Notes: generated from the letters alone by a model not told the origin. Positions 8,368-15,636 are shown, counted from the stretch's first letter. The stretch is 33,345 nt of DNA from Minisyncoccota bacterium (GCA_022841645.1 JALHRC010000001.1:1-33345), one strand, 5' to 3'. Numbers and translations are program-made.

Positions 8368-9117
8368 ATGTCATCACCCGCTACCCCCACGCTTGTTGAG
8401 CGCCTCTTTAAAGCCGGCGCACACTTTGGCTTTAAAAAGAGCCGTCGTCACCCGACTGTTACCCCGTATCTTTTTGCGACGAAACAGGGGAATGATATCT
8501 TCGACCTCGAACACTCGGCTGCCCTCATCGAGAGTGCTAAAGAGACACTCAAGGGTCTTGCGAGTCAGAACAAAAACGTTCTATTTGTTGGTACCAAAGA
8601 GGAAATCGCGAAGCTCGTACTCGCTACCGCCGAGAAGTTGGGAGCACCCTATGTGGTGAATCGTTGGATCGGTGGTATGCTCACCAACTGGAACGAAATC
8701 AAGAAGCGTATTGCCCGCATGACCTCACTTGCGCACGAGCGCGAAAGTGGTGAGCTTGATCGCAAGTACACCAAGAAAGAGCGTGTTATCCTGGGACGTG
8801 AGGCCGAGAAGCTCGCGACCTACTTTGGTGGCATCTCGTCCCTCACTCGCTTGCCTGACGCACTCGTGGTCGTTGACCCACGTCACGATGCTATCGCGGT
8901 GGCTGAAGCTCGCTTCATGAAGATTCCGGTCATTGGCATCATGAGTTCTGATTGTGACGTTTCTCTCGTGACCCATCCGATCGTGGTAAATGATGCCCTG
9001 CAGTCGAGCGTGAGTGCGGTACTCGCAGAGCTAGCAGCTGCCTACGTCGAAGGACGTGAGAGTGCGGCGTCGGCCGTCGAAGCACCGGCCGCTTCTCGTC
9101 CTGCCCCCACTGCGTAA
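8368..9117 (+). CDS. rpsB: 30S ribosomal protein S2
   Basis: The 249-residue protein carries the S2 signatures: LFKAGAHFGFKKSRRHPTVTPYLFATKQGNDIFDLE, VLFVGTKEEIAKLV, YVVNRWIGGMLTNW, and LPDALVVVDPRHDAIAVAEARFMKIPVIGIMSSDCD. The Ala/Pro-rich C-terminal tail looks disordered. It binds late in 30S assembly and is needed for S1 docking and start-site selection. I chose the start MSSPATPTL because the 18 residues before it in the track are unlike S2. The conserved rpsB-tsf order is kept, 102 nt apart. Confidence 0.95.
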   Translation: MSSPATPTLVERLFKAGAHFGFKKSRRHPTVTPYLFATKQGNDIFDLEHSAALIESAKETLKGLASQNKNVLFVGTKEEIAKLVLATAEKLGAPYVVNRWIGGMLTNWNEIKKRIARMTSLAHERESGELDRKYTKKERVILGREAEKLATYFGGISSLTRLPDALVVVDPRHDAIAVAEARFMKIPVIGIMSSDCDVSLVTHPIVVNDALQSSVSAVLAELAAAYVEGRESAASAVEAPAASRPAPTA

Positions 9118-9219
9118 GTGTAGTGTGTGTAGTGCGCCGGTGGCCGCTACTCCCCCCGTGCTGCCCAGTGCCTCGCCACCCAGAAGCTTTTATACGGTCA
9201 AGTTCATTTTCACTCGTTT

Positions 9220-9804
9220 ATGGAAATTACTTCAGCTCAGATCAAAGAACTGCGCGACCAAACCGGTATTTCGGTCATGCAATGCAAGAAGGCACTTGAA
9301 GAAGCCAACGGTGACATGGAAAAGGCACTCGTCATTCTCAAAAAGCGGCGCAGTGAGGCGGCTGACAAAAAATCTGACCGTGAGCTGGGCGCTGGGACAA
9401 TTGGTTCCTACGTGCACAACACCAATGAGGTAGCGGCGTTTGTGCTGCTCGCGAGTGAAACTGACTTTGTGGCCAAGAACGCGGAGTTTGTGGCGTTGGC
9501 GCGCGAGATTGCTATGCAGGTAGCAGCGACTGATCCAAAATATCTGAGTCGCGAGCTCGTACCAGCTGAGTCTCTTCAGAAAGCCAAGGAAGTTTTTGCG
9601 AGTGAGGTAGAAGGGAAGCCAGAGGACATGAAAGAGAAAATTCTTGAAGGAAAACTCGCGGCGTACTTCCGCGACCAGATTCTCCTCGAGCAGCCCTTCA
9701 TCAAAAACCCCGAAGTAACTATTGGCGAGATGATCGCTGGTGCGGTGCAGAAATTTGGTGAGAATATCCGAGTTGCGTCATTTCAGCGCGTGTCGGTAAA
9801 ATAG
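9220..9804 (+). CDS. tsf: Translation elongation factor Ts (short form)
   Basis: The 194-residue protein opens with a UBA-like helical domain (ITSAQIKELRDQTGISVMQCKKALEEANGDMEKALVILKKR). It then has the conserved ASETDFVAKNAEFVALAREIAMQVAA, which belongs to the core that displaces GDP from EF-Tu, and ends with the GEMIAGAVQKFGENIRVASFQRV core strand. At 194 residues it is the compact form with one core subdomain, like that of Thermus and many reduced bacteria, versus about 280 in E. coli. TATACG about 27 nt upstream might be a -10, but cotranscription with rpsB is equally plausible. It ends in TAG, 4 nt before the next gene. Confidence 0.95.
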   Translation: MEITSAQIKELRDQTGISVMQCKKALEEANGDMEKALVILKKRRSEAADKKSDRELGAGTIGSYVHNTNEVAAFVLLASETDFVAKNAEFVALAREIAMQVAATDPKYLSRELVPAESLQKAKEVFASEVEGKPEDMKEKILEGKLAAYFRDQILLEQPFIKNPEVTIGEMIAGAVQKFGENIRVASFQRVSVK

Positions 9805-9808
9805 CAGC

Positions 9809-10279
9809 ATGTCTGTGACTGCACTTCTACTCACCTGGGGTGTACTCGCCGTCCTGTGGCTTCTGTGGTCGTATCTCGTTGGGGTAGAGACAGAGCGTGG
9901 AAGTCGGGTGTTCTTGCCGCGCGTTCGCATCTTTCTCGACCGCCTGGTGTCGGCCACAGCACGGCTCGTGGCCGGAGTGGTGCGCTACATCGACCGACAT
10001 ATCATTCGGTTGTCGTGGTACTACAGCCTTCATTCTTTCCTGCAGGCTGCGCTGCGCGTTGTGGTGTCTATCTACGATTACCTAGAGTCGTGGTTTCATC
10101 AAAATCGCGCGAGGGCGCGCGCTCTGCGGGCCGAGCGTCGCACTGGGCGTGGGGAGTCGCCAGTGGCTGTCAAAACGAGCCCAACCCACCTGGCAGAAAT
10201 TGCTGAGCACAAAGAACAAACCGCGCTTACGGAAAAGCAGAAGGTGAAGCTCAGGACCAAAAAGTTGGAGAAAGGGTAA
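9809..10279 (+). CDS. Small membrane protein of unknown function
   Basis: I do not recognise this 156-residue protein. The first ~25 residues (LLLTWGVLAVLWLLWSYLVGV) form one clear transmembrane segment. Residues ~40-100 are amphipathic, with many Arg, Tyr and Trp. The last ~55 are strongly basic and probably cytosolic (RARARALRAERRTGRGE, KQKVKLRTKKLEKG). It starts 4 nt after tsf with no SD motif, so it is probably expressed with tsf. A link to translation or to RNA/membrane association would be speculation. Confidence 0.65.
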   Translation: MSVTALLLTWGVLAVLWLLWSYLVGVETERGSRVFLPRVRIFLDRLVSATARLVAGVVRYIDRHIIRLSWYYSLHSFLQAALRVVVSIYDYLESWFHQNRARARALRAERRTGRGESPVAVKTSPTHLAEIAEHKEQTALTEKQKVKLRTKKLEKG

Positions 10280-10298
10280 CCTGGCTCACACATCGCGA

Positions 10299-10326
10299 TT
10301 GCGTTTTGTGTCAAAGTAAGCATAAT
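10299..10326 (+). promoter_or_regulatory. Candidate promoter of tRNA-Thr
   Basis: TTGCGT and CATAAT are spaced by 16 nt, and the -10 ends 24 nt before the mature tRNA 5' end. The match is moderate. Confidence 0.4.
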
Positions 10327-10336
10327 ACTGATCGTA

Positions 10337-10436
10337 ATTGATTCCCCTGAGCCGCCTTAGCTCAGTTGGTAGAGCAACGGTTTTGTAAACCGTAGGTCGT
10401 CAGTTCGAACCTGACAGGCGGCTCAGGGGAATCAAT
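10337..10436 (+). repeat. 14-bp inverted repeat extending the tRNA acceptor stem
   Basis: ATTGATTCCCCTGA directly precedes the tRNA, and its exact reverse complement begins at the discriminator base and continues past it. Together with the 7-bp acceptor stem this gives a continuous helix of about 21 bp in the precursor RNA. Confidence 0.8.
10351..10423 (+). tRNA. tRNA-Thr (anticodon UGU)
   Basis: The gene folds as a standard 73-nt cloverleaf. The acceptor is GCCGCCT/AGGCGGC, the D arm GCTC...GAGC with GG in the loop, and the anticodon arm ACGGT-TTTGTAA-ACCGT. The variable loop is AGGTC, and the T arm is GTCAG-TTCGAAC-CTGAC. The anticodon TGT reads ACA and probably ACG, so the amino acid is threonine. 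The discriminator is U73, and CCA is not encoded. It is the only tRNA I find in the window, and it lies 18 kb from thrS. Confidence 0.95.
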
Positions 10437-10438
10437 CA

Positions 10439-10508
10439 GCCTTTAGCTCAGGCGGGAGAGCTGAAAGCGGGATGGGATCCGCTTTCAGAGTTTTGTAAAC
10501 CGTAAGCG
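10439..10508 (+). pseudogene. tRNA-like remnant with an inserted hairpin
   Basis: The stretch opens like a tRNA 5' half (GCCTTTAGCTCAGGCGGGAGAGC, D arm intact). It breaks into a 10-bp hairpin and resumes with TTTTGTAAACCGTA, identical over 14 bases to the anticodon loop and 3' stem of the tRNA-Thr just upstream. No T arm or 3' acceptor strand follows. It looks like a partial duplication of the tRNA whose 5' anticodon strand has been replaced. Confidence 0.55.
10461..10494 (+). terminator. Terminator-like hairpin inside the tRNA remnant
   Basis: CTGAAAGCGG pairs perfectly with CCGCTTTCAG around an 8-base loop, followed by AGTTTT. It could terminate the tRNA-Thr transcript or act in the leader of the phosphatase gene 24 nt downstream. 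Confidence 0.5.
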
Positions 10509-10517
10509 TATTTAAAT

Positions 10518-11063
10518 ATGTCAGTCACCATCACCTACTTCGTACACGGTACGACCACCGACAACGAGCAGCACATCTCGTCCGGCTGGAAGGATGTACT
10601 GCTTTCACCACTCGGTGTACAACAGTCAATTGATCTGGCAAAGCAAACGTCGCACTCCCACTTTGACGCGGTTTTTTGTTCAGACCTACAAAGGGCCATC
10701 GATTCCGCCAAATATACCTGGGGTGAGCACTACCCAATTATTGAAGATGCCAGATTGCGCGAATGCAATTACGGTGACTTCAACGGTCACTCATCTGACG
10801 AAGTAGAGCCTCTTCAAGAGCGCTCGATTACGACACCAATGCCAAATGGTGAGAGTTATGAAATGGTAAAAGAACGCATCGCATCGTTTCTGGCAGATCT
10901 AAAAATAAACTATGACGGGAAACACGTCGCCATAGTTGGTCACAAAGCCCCACAGCTCGCCCTCGATGTACTTATCCGTGGCTGGTCCTGGGAAGAGGCA
11001 TTTGCTAACGACTGGCGTAAAACAAAGGCTTGGCAGCCAGGGTGGGAGTACGTTTTGGAATAA
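10518..11063 (+). CDS. Histidine phosphatase family protein
   Basis: The 181-residue protein has the phosphoglycerate-mutase-like layout. An N-terminal TYFVHGTTTDNE strand carries the nucleophilic His. It is followed by LSPLGVQQSIDLAKQ, FDAVFCSDLQRAIDSA (the conserved Ser-Asp-x-x-Arg-Ala region), LRECNYGDFNG (with the acid-base Glu region), and the second His in HVAIVGHKAPQLALDVL. The usual RHG is VHG here, so the Arg that contacts phosphate is replaced. The other motifs remain, so it is probably an active or specialised phosphatase of unknown substrate. It lies just after the tRNA region and may be transcribed by read-through from it. No SD motif is visible. It ends in TAA. Confidence 0.85.
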   Translation: MSVTITYFVHGTTTDNEQHISSGWKDVLLSPLGVQQSIDLAKQTSHSHFDAVFCSDLQRAIDSAKYTWGEHYPIIEDARLRECNYGDFNGHSSDEVEPLQERSITTPMPNGESYEMVKERIASFLADLKINYDGKHVAIVGHKAPQLALDVLIRGWSWEEAFANDWRKTKAWQPGWEYVLE

Positions 11064-11102
11064 CTATACTTCAGACCTGAAAGTTGGCTCATCAGAATAC
11101 CT

Positions 11103-11178
11103 ATGTCAAAAACTTTTATATCACTTCATCATCAAAGAATCTCGCGCGATAGCGGATTGTTTTGGTGATTTTTGACAT
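11103..11178. repeat. 10-bp inverted repeat in the phosphatase 3' gap
   Basis: ATGTCAAAAA (11103-11112) and TTTTTGACAT (11169-11178) are exact reverse complements 56 bases apart. The gap from 11064 to 11187 holds nothing else I can support. Confidence 0.4.
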
Positions 11179-11187
11179 TACGAAAGC

Positions 11188-11217
11188 AACCCCCTGTCAC
11201 GCGAGTGACAGGGGGTT
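11188..11217 (+). terminator. Intrinsic terminator-type hairpin
   Basis: AACCCCCTGTCAC pairs perfectly with GTGACAGGGGGTT around a GCGA loop, ending in TTT. It closes the phosphatase transcript. Confidence 0.7.
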
Positions 11218-11259
11218 TGTGGTGTGCCTACTCACGCCACTGTTCTTTGGAGAAGTGAG

Positions 11260-11610
11260 ATGCATAACGAAGAGGACGATTCATGGGGGCGCTACGCTGC
11301 AGCTTGCATTCGGCAGCTCTCCGTTGGAGTGGGGTTTGTCCGTAGGGACGACAGGGAAGCCCTAGTGCGACTGCGAAAGATCGCCGGCCCAGAAACTACC
11401 CGAGTCGTGCATGTGATGCTCGAACAAGGTGCGGCGGCCGTGTGGTTCTTTACCGAACCTTCCGATCTTGAAGGTCACCTGATCCTGACCAAGAAGGAGT
11501 GTGTCAGGTGTCGCACAGAGATCGAGCGACAGGGCTGGTGTGTGTGGGTGCAGGGACTGCTGCCATGCCTCCCGATGCCGTACCACCAAGCTGACCCGCC
11601 CTCACACTGA
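11260..11610 (+). CDS. Hypothetical 116-residue protein, atypical of its neighbours
   Basis: I do not recognise this protein. It reads plausibly as a folded cytosolic protein: acidic start (MHNEEDDSWGRYAAACI), mixed alpha/beta middle (RVVHVMLEQGAAAVWFF), and a Cys/Trp-rich end with CVRC and WCVWVQGLLPC. I chose the ATG at 11260 over the track's GTG at 11224 because GGAG lies about 9 nt before it, the clearest SD-like motif in the window. It is also the only candidate gene here ending in TGA. It sits alone between two strong terminators. The different start and stop habits suggest recent acquisition, or that the frame is spurious. Confidence 0.5.
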   Translation: MHNEEDDSWGRYAAACIRQLSVGVGFVRRDDREALVRLRKIAGPETTRVVHVMLEQGAAAVWFFTEPSDLEGHLILTKKECVRCRTEIERQGWCVWVQGLLPCLPMPYHQADPPSH

Positions 11611-11615
11611 AGTTT

Positions 11616-11641
11616 GGGCCCCGTCCGAAAGGACGGGGCCC
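11616..11641 (+). terminator. Intrinsic terminator
   Basis: GGGCCCCGTCC pairs perfectly with GGACGGGGCCC around a GAAA tetraloop, followed by TTTC. It starts 5 bases after the TGA of the preceding frame, which supports that frame being a gene. Confidence 0.7.
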
Positions 11642-11696
11642 TTTCATAACCCCACAAAAACACCCATTTGACACTGTTTTTGTAGTGATTTCGCGG

Positions 11697-11702
11697 TATA
11701 GT
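11697..11702 (+). promoter_or_regulatory. -10 box (TATAGT) of the glycosyltransferase gene
   Basis: TATAGT ends 13 nt before the ATG at 11716. A TTGACA lies 23 nt upstream of it, too far for a standard -35. Confidence 0.45.
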
Positions 11703-11715
11703 AAGAAGGTTGTCT

Positions 11716-13284
11716 ATGGGGGTGAGTCAAGACCATCTATTGCCGTATGCCCGGCGGGCAGATTTTCACGTCGGCCGGGCGACTGAGCTTTCGGGCCGTG
11801 CCCGACTCTTTTATCGGTGTCTTGAAATTCTCCCTGGTCTGGCATCGTGGAGTACGCTTATTGGGGTGGTGCTCCTCTCCATCTATTTTCCATTTTTTGC
11901 CGCGTACTTTGTCATAGGCTTTGCTCTTTATTGGCTCCTAAAAACTGCCTTTCTCTCTTACCACTTGCGCCACAACTGGAAGCGGCTGCGACATCATCTT
12001 TCGCTCGATTGGCAGTCGTTGGTCGGACGTTTCCAATACGATCACCTCACGCACGTTATTGTCTTGCCGTTTTACAAGGAACCACAAGCGGTGGTAGAAG
12101 CGACACTCGAGTCGCTCGCGCACGTGCGCTACAACCATAAGAAGCTAGTGGTTGTCTTGGCAACCGAAGAACGTGCGGGGAAAGAGGCGCAAGCAATTGC
12201 TCGCGCCATGGAGAGCAAGTACGGGGCGCTGTTTGGCACGCTACTCATCACTACGCACCCAAAGGATATCGAGGGCGAGCTCGCTGGGAAAGGGAGTAAT
12301 GCCGCCTGGGCGGCGGAGGAGGTGCGGACAAAAGTCCTCGACCCGCAGGGTATCCGTTACGACCACACCATCGTTTCTATTTTCGATATTGATACTGTCC
12401 TCTACCCCGACTACTTCAATTGCCTTACCTGGCACTTCCTCACCTGTCGCCGTCCACTTAAAAGCTCCTTCCAGCCAGTGCCAGTGTTTAACAACAACAT
12501 TTGGAATGCGCCGGCTATCTCTCGTGTGGTAGCGATGTCATCGACCTTCTGGGAAATGGTGCAGCAAGAACGTCCTGAACGCATGGCCACCTTCTCCTCG
12601 CACTCGGTGTCGTTTCAGGCACTGTACGAAGTGGGCTATTGGCAACGCAATATGGTGAGTGAGGACTCGCGCATTTACTGGAATCTCCTCATGGCCAACG
12701 ACGGCCAGTATGATGTGGTGCCGCTTTCGTACCCAGTGTCGATGGATGCTAATGCCGCCCCTACGCTCTGGCGCACGATTGGGCAAATTTATCGTCAGCA
12801 CCGCCGCTGGACGTACGGGGTGGAAAATCTCTGCTACATCATCTACCACTTCCGTCACCAACATGCCATTTCACGGTGGAAGCGCGTTACGATTGCGCTC
12901 CGTCAGGCCGAGGGGTATTGGTCCTTAGTGACAAATCCCATCATGCTTTTCATTCTCGGATGGACCCCCATTTTTCTCGGTAATTATGAATTTCAACAGC
13001 ATGTGCTCTCGTATAACTTACCGATCATCGTGCGTGATCTCCTCATCTTGGCGATGTTTGGCTTGATTATTTCTTCGATGATCTCACTTACTATGATTCC
13101 CCCACGACCCAAAGAAAAGGGCCGCTGGCGTTATGTGGTCCTCGCGCTCCAATGGATCATGGTGCCTGCGACCATGATTATCTTTAGTGCTATTCCTGGA
13201 CTCGACGCCCAGACACGATTGATGTTTGGGAAATACATGGGCTTTTGGGTAACGCCCAAAACCCGCTCACTCCCTTCCTCGTAG
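11716..13284 (+). CDS. Membrane-bound family 2 glycosyltransferase
   Basis: The 522-residue protein has two N-terminal transmembrane segments (~40-80, STLIGVVLLSIYFPFFAAYFVIGFALYWLL) and a cytosolic GT2 domain. This domain carries VIVLPFYKEP, a DxD-type metal site in SIFDIDTVLYPDY, the acceptor-side ED in NMVSEDSRIYWNLL, and the processive-type QxxRW motif QHRRW. Two or three transmembrane segments follow (~400-500). The arrangement matches cellulose-synthase/hyaluronan-synthase-like enzymes that extend and export a glycan. Donor and product are unknown. The next gene, a PEGA-like anchored protein, starts 2 nt after the stop and is probably cotranscribed. I chose the ATG start over the track's TTG two codons upstream. 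It ends in TAG. Confidence 0.85.
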   Translation: MGVSQDHLLPYARRADFHVGRATELSGRARLFYRCLEILPGLASWSTLIGVVLLSIYFPFFAAYFVIGFALYWLLKTAFLSYHLRHNWKRLRHHLSLDWQSLVGRFQYDHLTHVIVLPFYKEPQAVVEATLESLAHVRYNHKKLVVVLATEERAGKEAQAIARAMESKYGALFGTLLITTHPKDIEGELAGKGSNAAWAAEEVRTKVLDPQGIRYDHTIVSIFDIDTVLYPDYFNCLTWHFLTCRRPLKSSFQPVPVFNNNIWNAPAISRVVAMSSTFWEMVQQERPERMATFSSHSVSFQALYEVGYWQRNMVSEDSRIYWNLLMANDGQYDVVPLSYPVSMDANAAPTLWRTIGQIYRQHRRWTYGVENLCYIIYHFRHQHAISRWKRVTIALRQAEGYWSLVTNPIMLFILGWTPIFLGNYEFQQHVLSYNLPIIVRDLLILAMFGLIISSMISLTMIPPRPKEKGRWRYVVLALQWIMVPATMIIFSAIPGLDAQTRLMFGKYMGFWVTPKTRSLPSS

Positions 13285-13286
13285 CT

Positions 13287-14468
13287 ATGCCATTAGAACC
13301 ACAGGTAAAGCCGCTTTCGCTCCTCCGTCGTCGGCTATTTTTCGTTCTGCTTCTCCTGGCATTTTGTTTGGCACTTCCTGCGGCCATCTTCTACGCCGTG
13401 GGCTATCGATATAATCCCTTTGCTGAAAGGCCGGCTATTACGGCGACTGGTGGTATTTACGTCATTAGTGCCGCTCGTGATACCAGCGTGTACATAAACG
13501 AAGAGCTCATCACCGATGCCCGCACCTTCCGCAACGCGACCTACATTCAGGGTCTTGAGACAGGAGTGCACCGACTTCACGTCCAGTCACCGGGAGCGCA
13601 CACGTGGGTAAAGGAACTCCTCATTACGCCCCACATTGTGACTGAAGTTCAATCATTTAACGTTCCACTGATTCCTCGCGTACGAGTCGTCGGGGCGTTC
13701 AGCACTCTGGCTGGTGTACCAGTTGTGCTCGCGGCAAGCTCGACCACAGTACCATTTGCCTTCGCGTCAACGACTAACACATTTATTGCTACCACCTCAC
13801 GCGCCACTACCACCCTTATAGTGAACAGTGAATACGCCCAGGTAGCGACACTTTTTACGGAGAAAGCTTCCACGACCGCGCGGCGCAAGCAGCTAGAAAA
13901 TGCCATTGCGGCTGATCGTAAGCGCTTGGGCGACCGTGCCACCACAAGTGCTACCACTACAGCATTTCTCCGTACCGCCACTACTACCGTGATTATGGAC
14001 GATCTTATGCTCTATCAGCAGGGTGAGGATGTATATGTGCGAGCGCTTGGAACCGGACGTTCGGTCCCAGCGTACTTCTGTGCCGTTGCTACTTCGACCG
14101 CCACTCCTTCTTCTGAAATAGGTACCAGCTCGCTAGTGGTTTCAAGCACTACTAGAGCGAGCACGGGCACACCGTTTACAATCGAATTCTCGCCGGGTGA
14201 GCTCGAGCGGCGCTGTCGTACAGACATCCGTATCGACCGCAAATGGCAAACGGTACATGACTTCATGTTTATGCCCGGCGAGTCCCACCTAGTATTACTC
14301 CGACTTGATGATGGACTCCACGTCGTCGAAGTTGATGATCGGTCGTGGCAAAATACCCAGCTTCTCTATCCGGGAGAAAACCTCGCGGTTGTCACCGACG
14401 GTGGCCGCATCTATGCTTCGTCTACTGAAGGGGTGGTGGAAGTCTTTACCGAGATTCCAAACCCGTAA
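13287..14468 (+). CDS. Membrane-anchored PEGA-like surface protein
   Basis: The 393-residue protein has a short cytosolic N-terminus and one transmembrane segment (~18-45, RRRLFFVLLLLAFCLALPAAIFYAV). A PEGA-like beta domain follows (GGIYVISAARDTSVYINEELITDARTF..., LETGVHRLHVQSPGAHTW). Then comes a long extracytoplasmic region rich in Ser/Thr, and a C-terminal part with LVLLRLDDGLHVVEVDDRSW and IYASSTEGVVEV that suggests propeller-like strands. I chose the start MPLEPQVKP at 13287, after the glycosyltransferase stop. The track's start would overlap that gene by 40 bases. It probably works at the cell surface together with the glycosyltransferase, but no function is established. Confidence 0.75.
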   Translation: MPLEPQVKPLSLLRRRLFFVLLLLAFCLALPAAIFYAVGYRYNPFAERPAITATGGIYVISAARDTSVYINEELITDARTFRNATYIQGLETGVHRLHVQSPGAHTWVKELLITPHIVTEVQSFNVPLIPRVRVVGAFSTLAGVPVVLAASSTTVPFAFASTTNTFIATTSRATTTLIVNSEYAQVATLFTEKASTTARRKQLENAIAADRKRLGDRATTSATTTAFLRTATTTVIMDDLMLYQQGEDVYVRALGTGRSVPAYFCAVATSTATPSSEIGTSSLVVSSTTRASTGTPFTIEFSPGELERRCRTDIRIDRKWQTVHDFMFMPGESHLVLLRLDDGLHVVEVDDRSWQNTQLLYPGENLAVVTDGGRIYASSTEGVVEVFTEIPNP

Positions 14469-14470
14469 CA

Positions 14471-14479
14471 TGCTAGAGT
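14471..14479 (+). promoter_or_regulatory. Extended -10 (TGCTAGAGT) of pheS
   Basis: TG-C-TAGAGT ends 8 nt before the ATG at 14488 and begins 2 nt after the upstream stop codon, consistent with a leaderless pheS transcript. Confidence 0.5.
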
Positions 14480-14487
14480 AACTTCAT

Positions 14488-15195
14488 ATGACCGGACATC
14501 GTCACCCTATATCTCAGCTGATAACTGAAATCACTACCATCTTCAACGAGATGGGTTTTACCTACGCCGAGGGTCCCGAGCGCGAACTGGTACAGTACAA
14601 CTTCGACATGCTCAATGTACCGAAAGACCATCCTTCACGGGACATGCAGGACACCTTTTATCTAGAAGCCGACGACCAAATGGTGATGCGTACGCACACG
14701 AGTCCCGTCCAGGTACGTTATATGGAGTCCCATGAGCCACCGATCCGCATGATTTGTCCCGGGAAGGTCTTTCGCAACGAGGCAACTGATGCTACTCACG
14801 AAGCGCAGTTTTTCCAGCTCGAGGGACTCGTGGTCGATGAAACGGCGTCACTCGCGCACCTAAAGGGAGTGCTTGAATACTTCTTTTCAAAATTGTTTTC
14901 CGGTAGCGTGGAGGTCCGTTTCCGTCCGTCATTCTTTCCGTTTACCGAACCGAGTGTAGAAGTGGATATGCGGATTGCGCCACAGGAAGGGAATAAGCTG
15001 TCGGGACGGTGGATCGAAATCATGGGTGCCGGTATGGTGCATCCCAATGTGCTGCGCGCTGCGGGTGTTGACCCGGAACGTTACCAAGGTTACGCCTTCG
15101 GCATGGGCATCGATCGTTTGGCCGTTATGCGCTATGGCATCGACGATATCCGGTTGCTCTACAACGGTGATCTTCGTGTAGTAAATCAGTTTTAA
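14488..15195 (+). CDS. pheS: Phenylalanyl-tRNA synthetase alpha subunit, core only
   Basis: The 235-residue protein begins directly at the catalytic module (GHRHPISQLITEITTIFNEMGFTYAEGPERE). It carries motif 2 (MICPGKVFRNEATDATHEAQFFQLEG), the Phe-pocket region (RFRPSFFPFTEPSVEVDM) and motif 3 (YAFGMGIDRLAVMRYGIDDIR). Bacterial PheS is usually 330-350 residues, and the roughly 90-residue N-terminal coiled coil that binds the tRNA is absent here. No in-frame upstream extension exists, because the promoter and the previous gene's stop lie there. It pairs with PheT to charge tRNA-Phe, but the pair is split by the S23 gene. The stop codon TAA overlaps the left arm of that cassette. Confidence 0.93.
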   Translation: MTGHRHPISQLITEITTIFNEMGFTYAEGPERELVQYNFDMLNVPKDHPSRDMQDTFYLEADDQMVMRTHTSPVQVRYMESHEPPIRMICPGKVFRNEATDATHEAQFFQLEGLVVDETASLAHLKGVLEYFFSKLFSGSVEVRFRPSFFPFTEPSVEVDMRIAPQEGNKLSGRWIEIMGAGMVHPNVLRAAGVDPERYQGYAFGMGIDRLAVMRYGIDDIRLLYNGDLRVVNQF

Positions 15196-15617
15196 ATGAA
15201 AAATGAAGAATTAAAAATGAAAAGTGGAAACGACACTTGGAAGCAGGGATATTTTCTTCGGTTAGTACAGTTTTCTGTGGCAACATTAAAGTTTGCAGAC
15301 GTGATACGTACAAATCGAACTCTGGCACCAGTAGCTGACCAATTGATTCGTAGTGCGACATCAATCGGTGCAAATGTTCACGAAGCACAGGGTGCAGGTA
15401 GCCGAAAAGACTTTGCACATTATTTACAAATTGCACTCAAGTCTGCCAGGGAAACAATTTACTGGCTCGAGGTTTTGCAGGCATACAAAGGCAAACCGTC
15501 AGACAAAATTACAGTTTTGCTTAGCGAGTGTAAGGAAATTACAAGCATTGTCTATGGATCATTACGAACCATCAGGGGCTTAAAGTAATCGGTTTCGGAA
15601 TTTTTCATTATTCATTT
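15194..15617. repeat. S23 cassette bounded by imperfect 19-bp inverted repeats
   Basis: AAATGAAAAATGAAGAATT at 15194-15212 matches the reverse complement of 15599-15617 at 17 of 19 positions. The repeats enclose exactly one gene, and the flanks are A/T-rich unlike the neighbouring pheS and pheT. The left arm overlaps the pheS stop codon and the S23 start codon. Confidence 0.5.
15196..15588 (+). CDS. Four-helix-bundle protein, S23/IVS type
   Basis: The 130-residue protein shows the S23 pattern: FADVIRTNRTLAPVADQLIRSATSIGANVHEAQGAGSRKDFAHYLQIALKSARETIYWLEVLQAYKG, then a last helix ending TSIVYGSLRTI. The family was named from intervening sequences in 23S rRNA genes but also occurs elsewhere. 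It is all-helical and pentamer-forming in known cases, and its biochemical role is unsettled. An internal ATG at 15217 is an alternative start without the Lys/Glu-rich leader. Base composition is more A/T-rich than the neighbours. It splits the usual pheS-pheT pair, which suggests insertion of a mobile cassette. Confidence 0.88.
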   Translation: MKNEELKMKSGNDTWKQGYFLRLVQFSVATLKFADVIRTNRTLAPVADQLIRSATSIGANVHEAQGAGSRKDFAHYLQIALKSARETIYWLEVLQAYKGKPSDKITVLLSECKEITSIVYGSLRTIRGLK

Positions 15618-15636
15618 ATAACTTTTCAATTTCTCT

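Noticed and set aside
13245-13286. Upstream start of the PEGA-like protein proposed by the ORF track
   Set aside because: It would overlap the glycosyltransferase end by 40 bases and add residues before the cytosolic Lys/Arg stretch. The ATG two bases after the upstream stop is simpler.
14015-14266. Minus-strand ORFs within the PEGA-like gene
   Set aside because: They are low-complexity Ser/Val/Arg translations antisense to a coherent anchored protein, and have no start signals.
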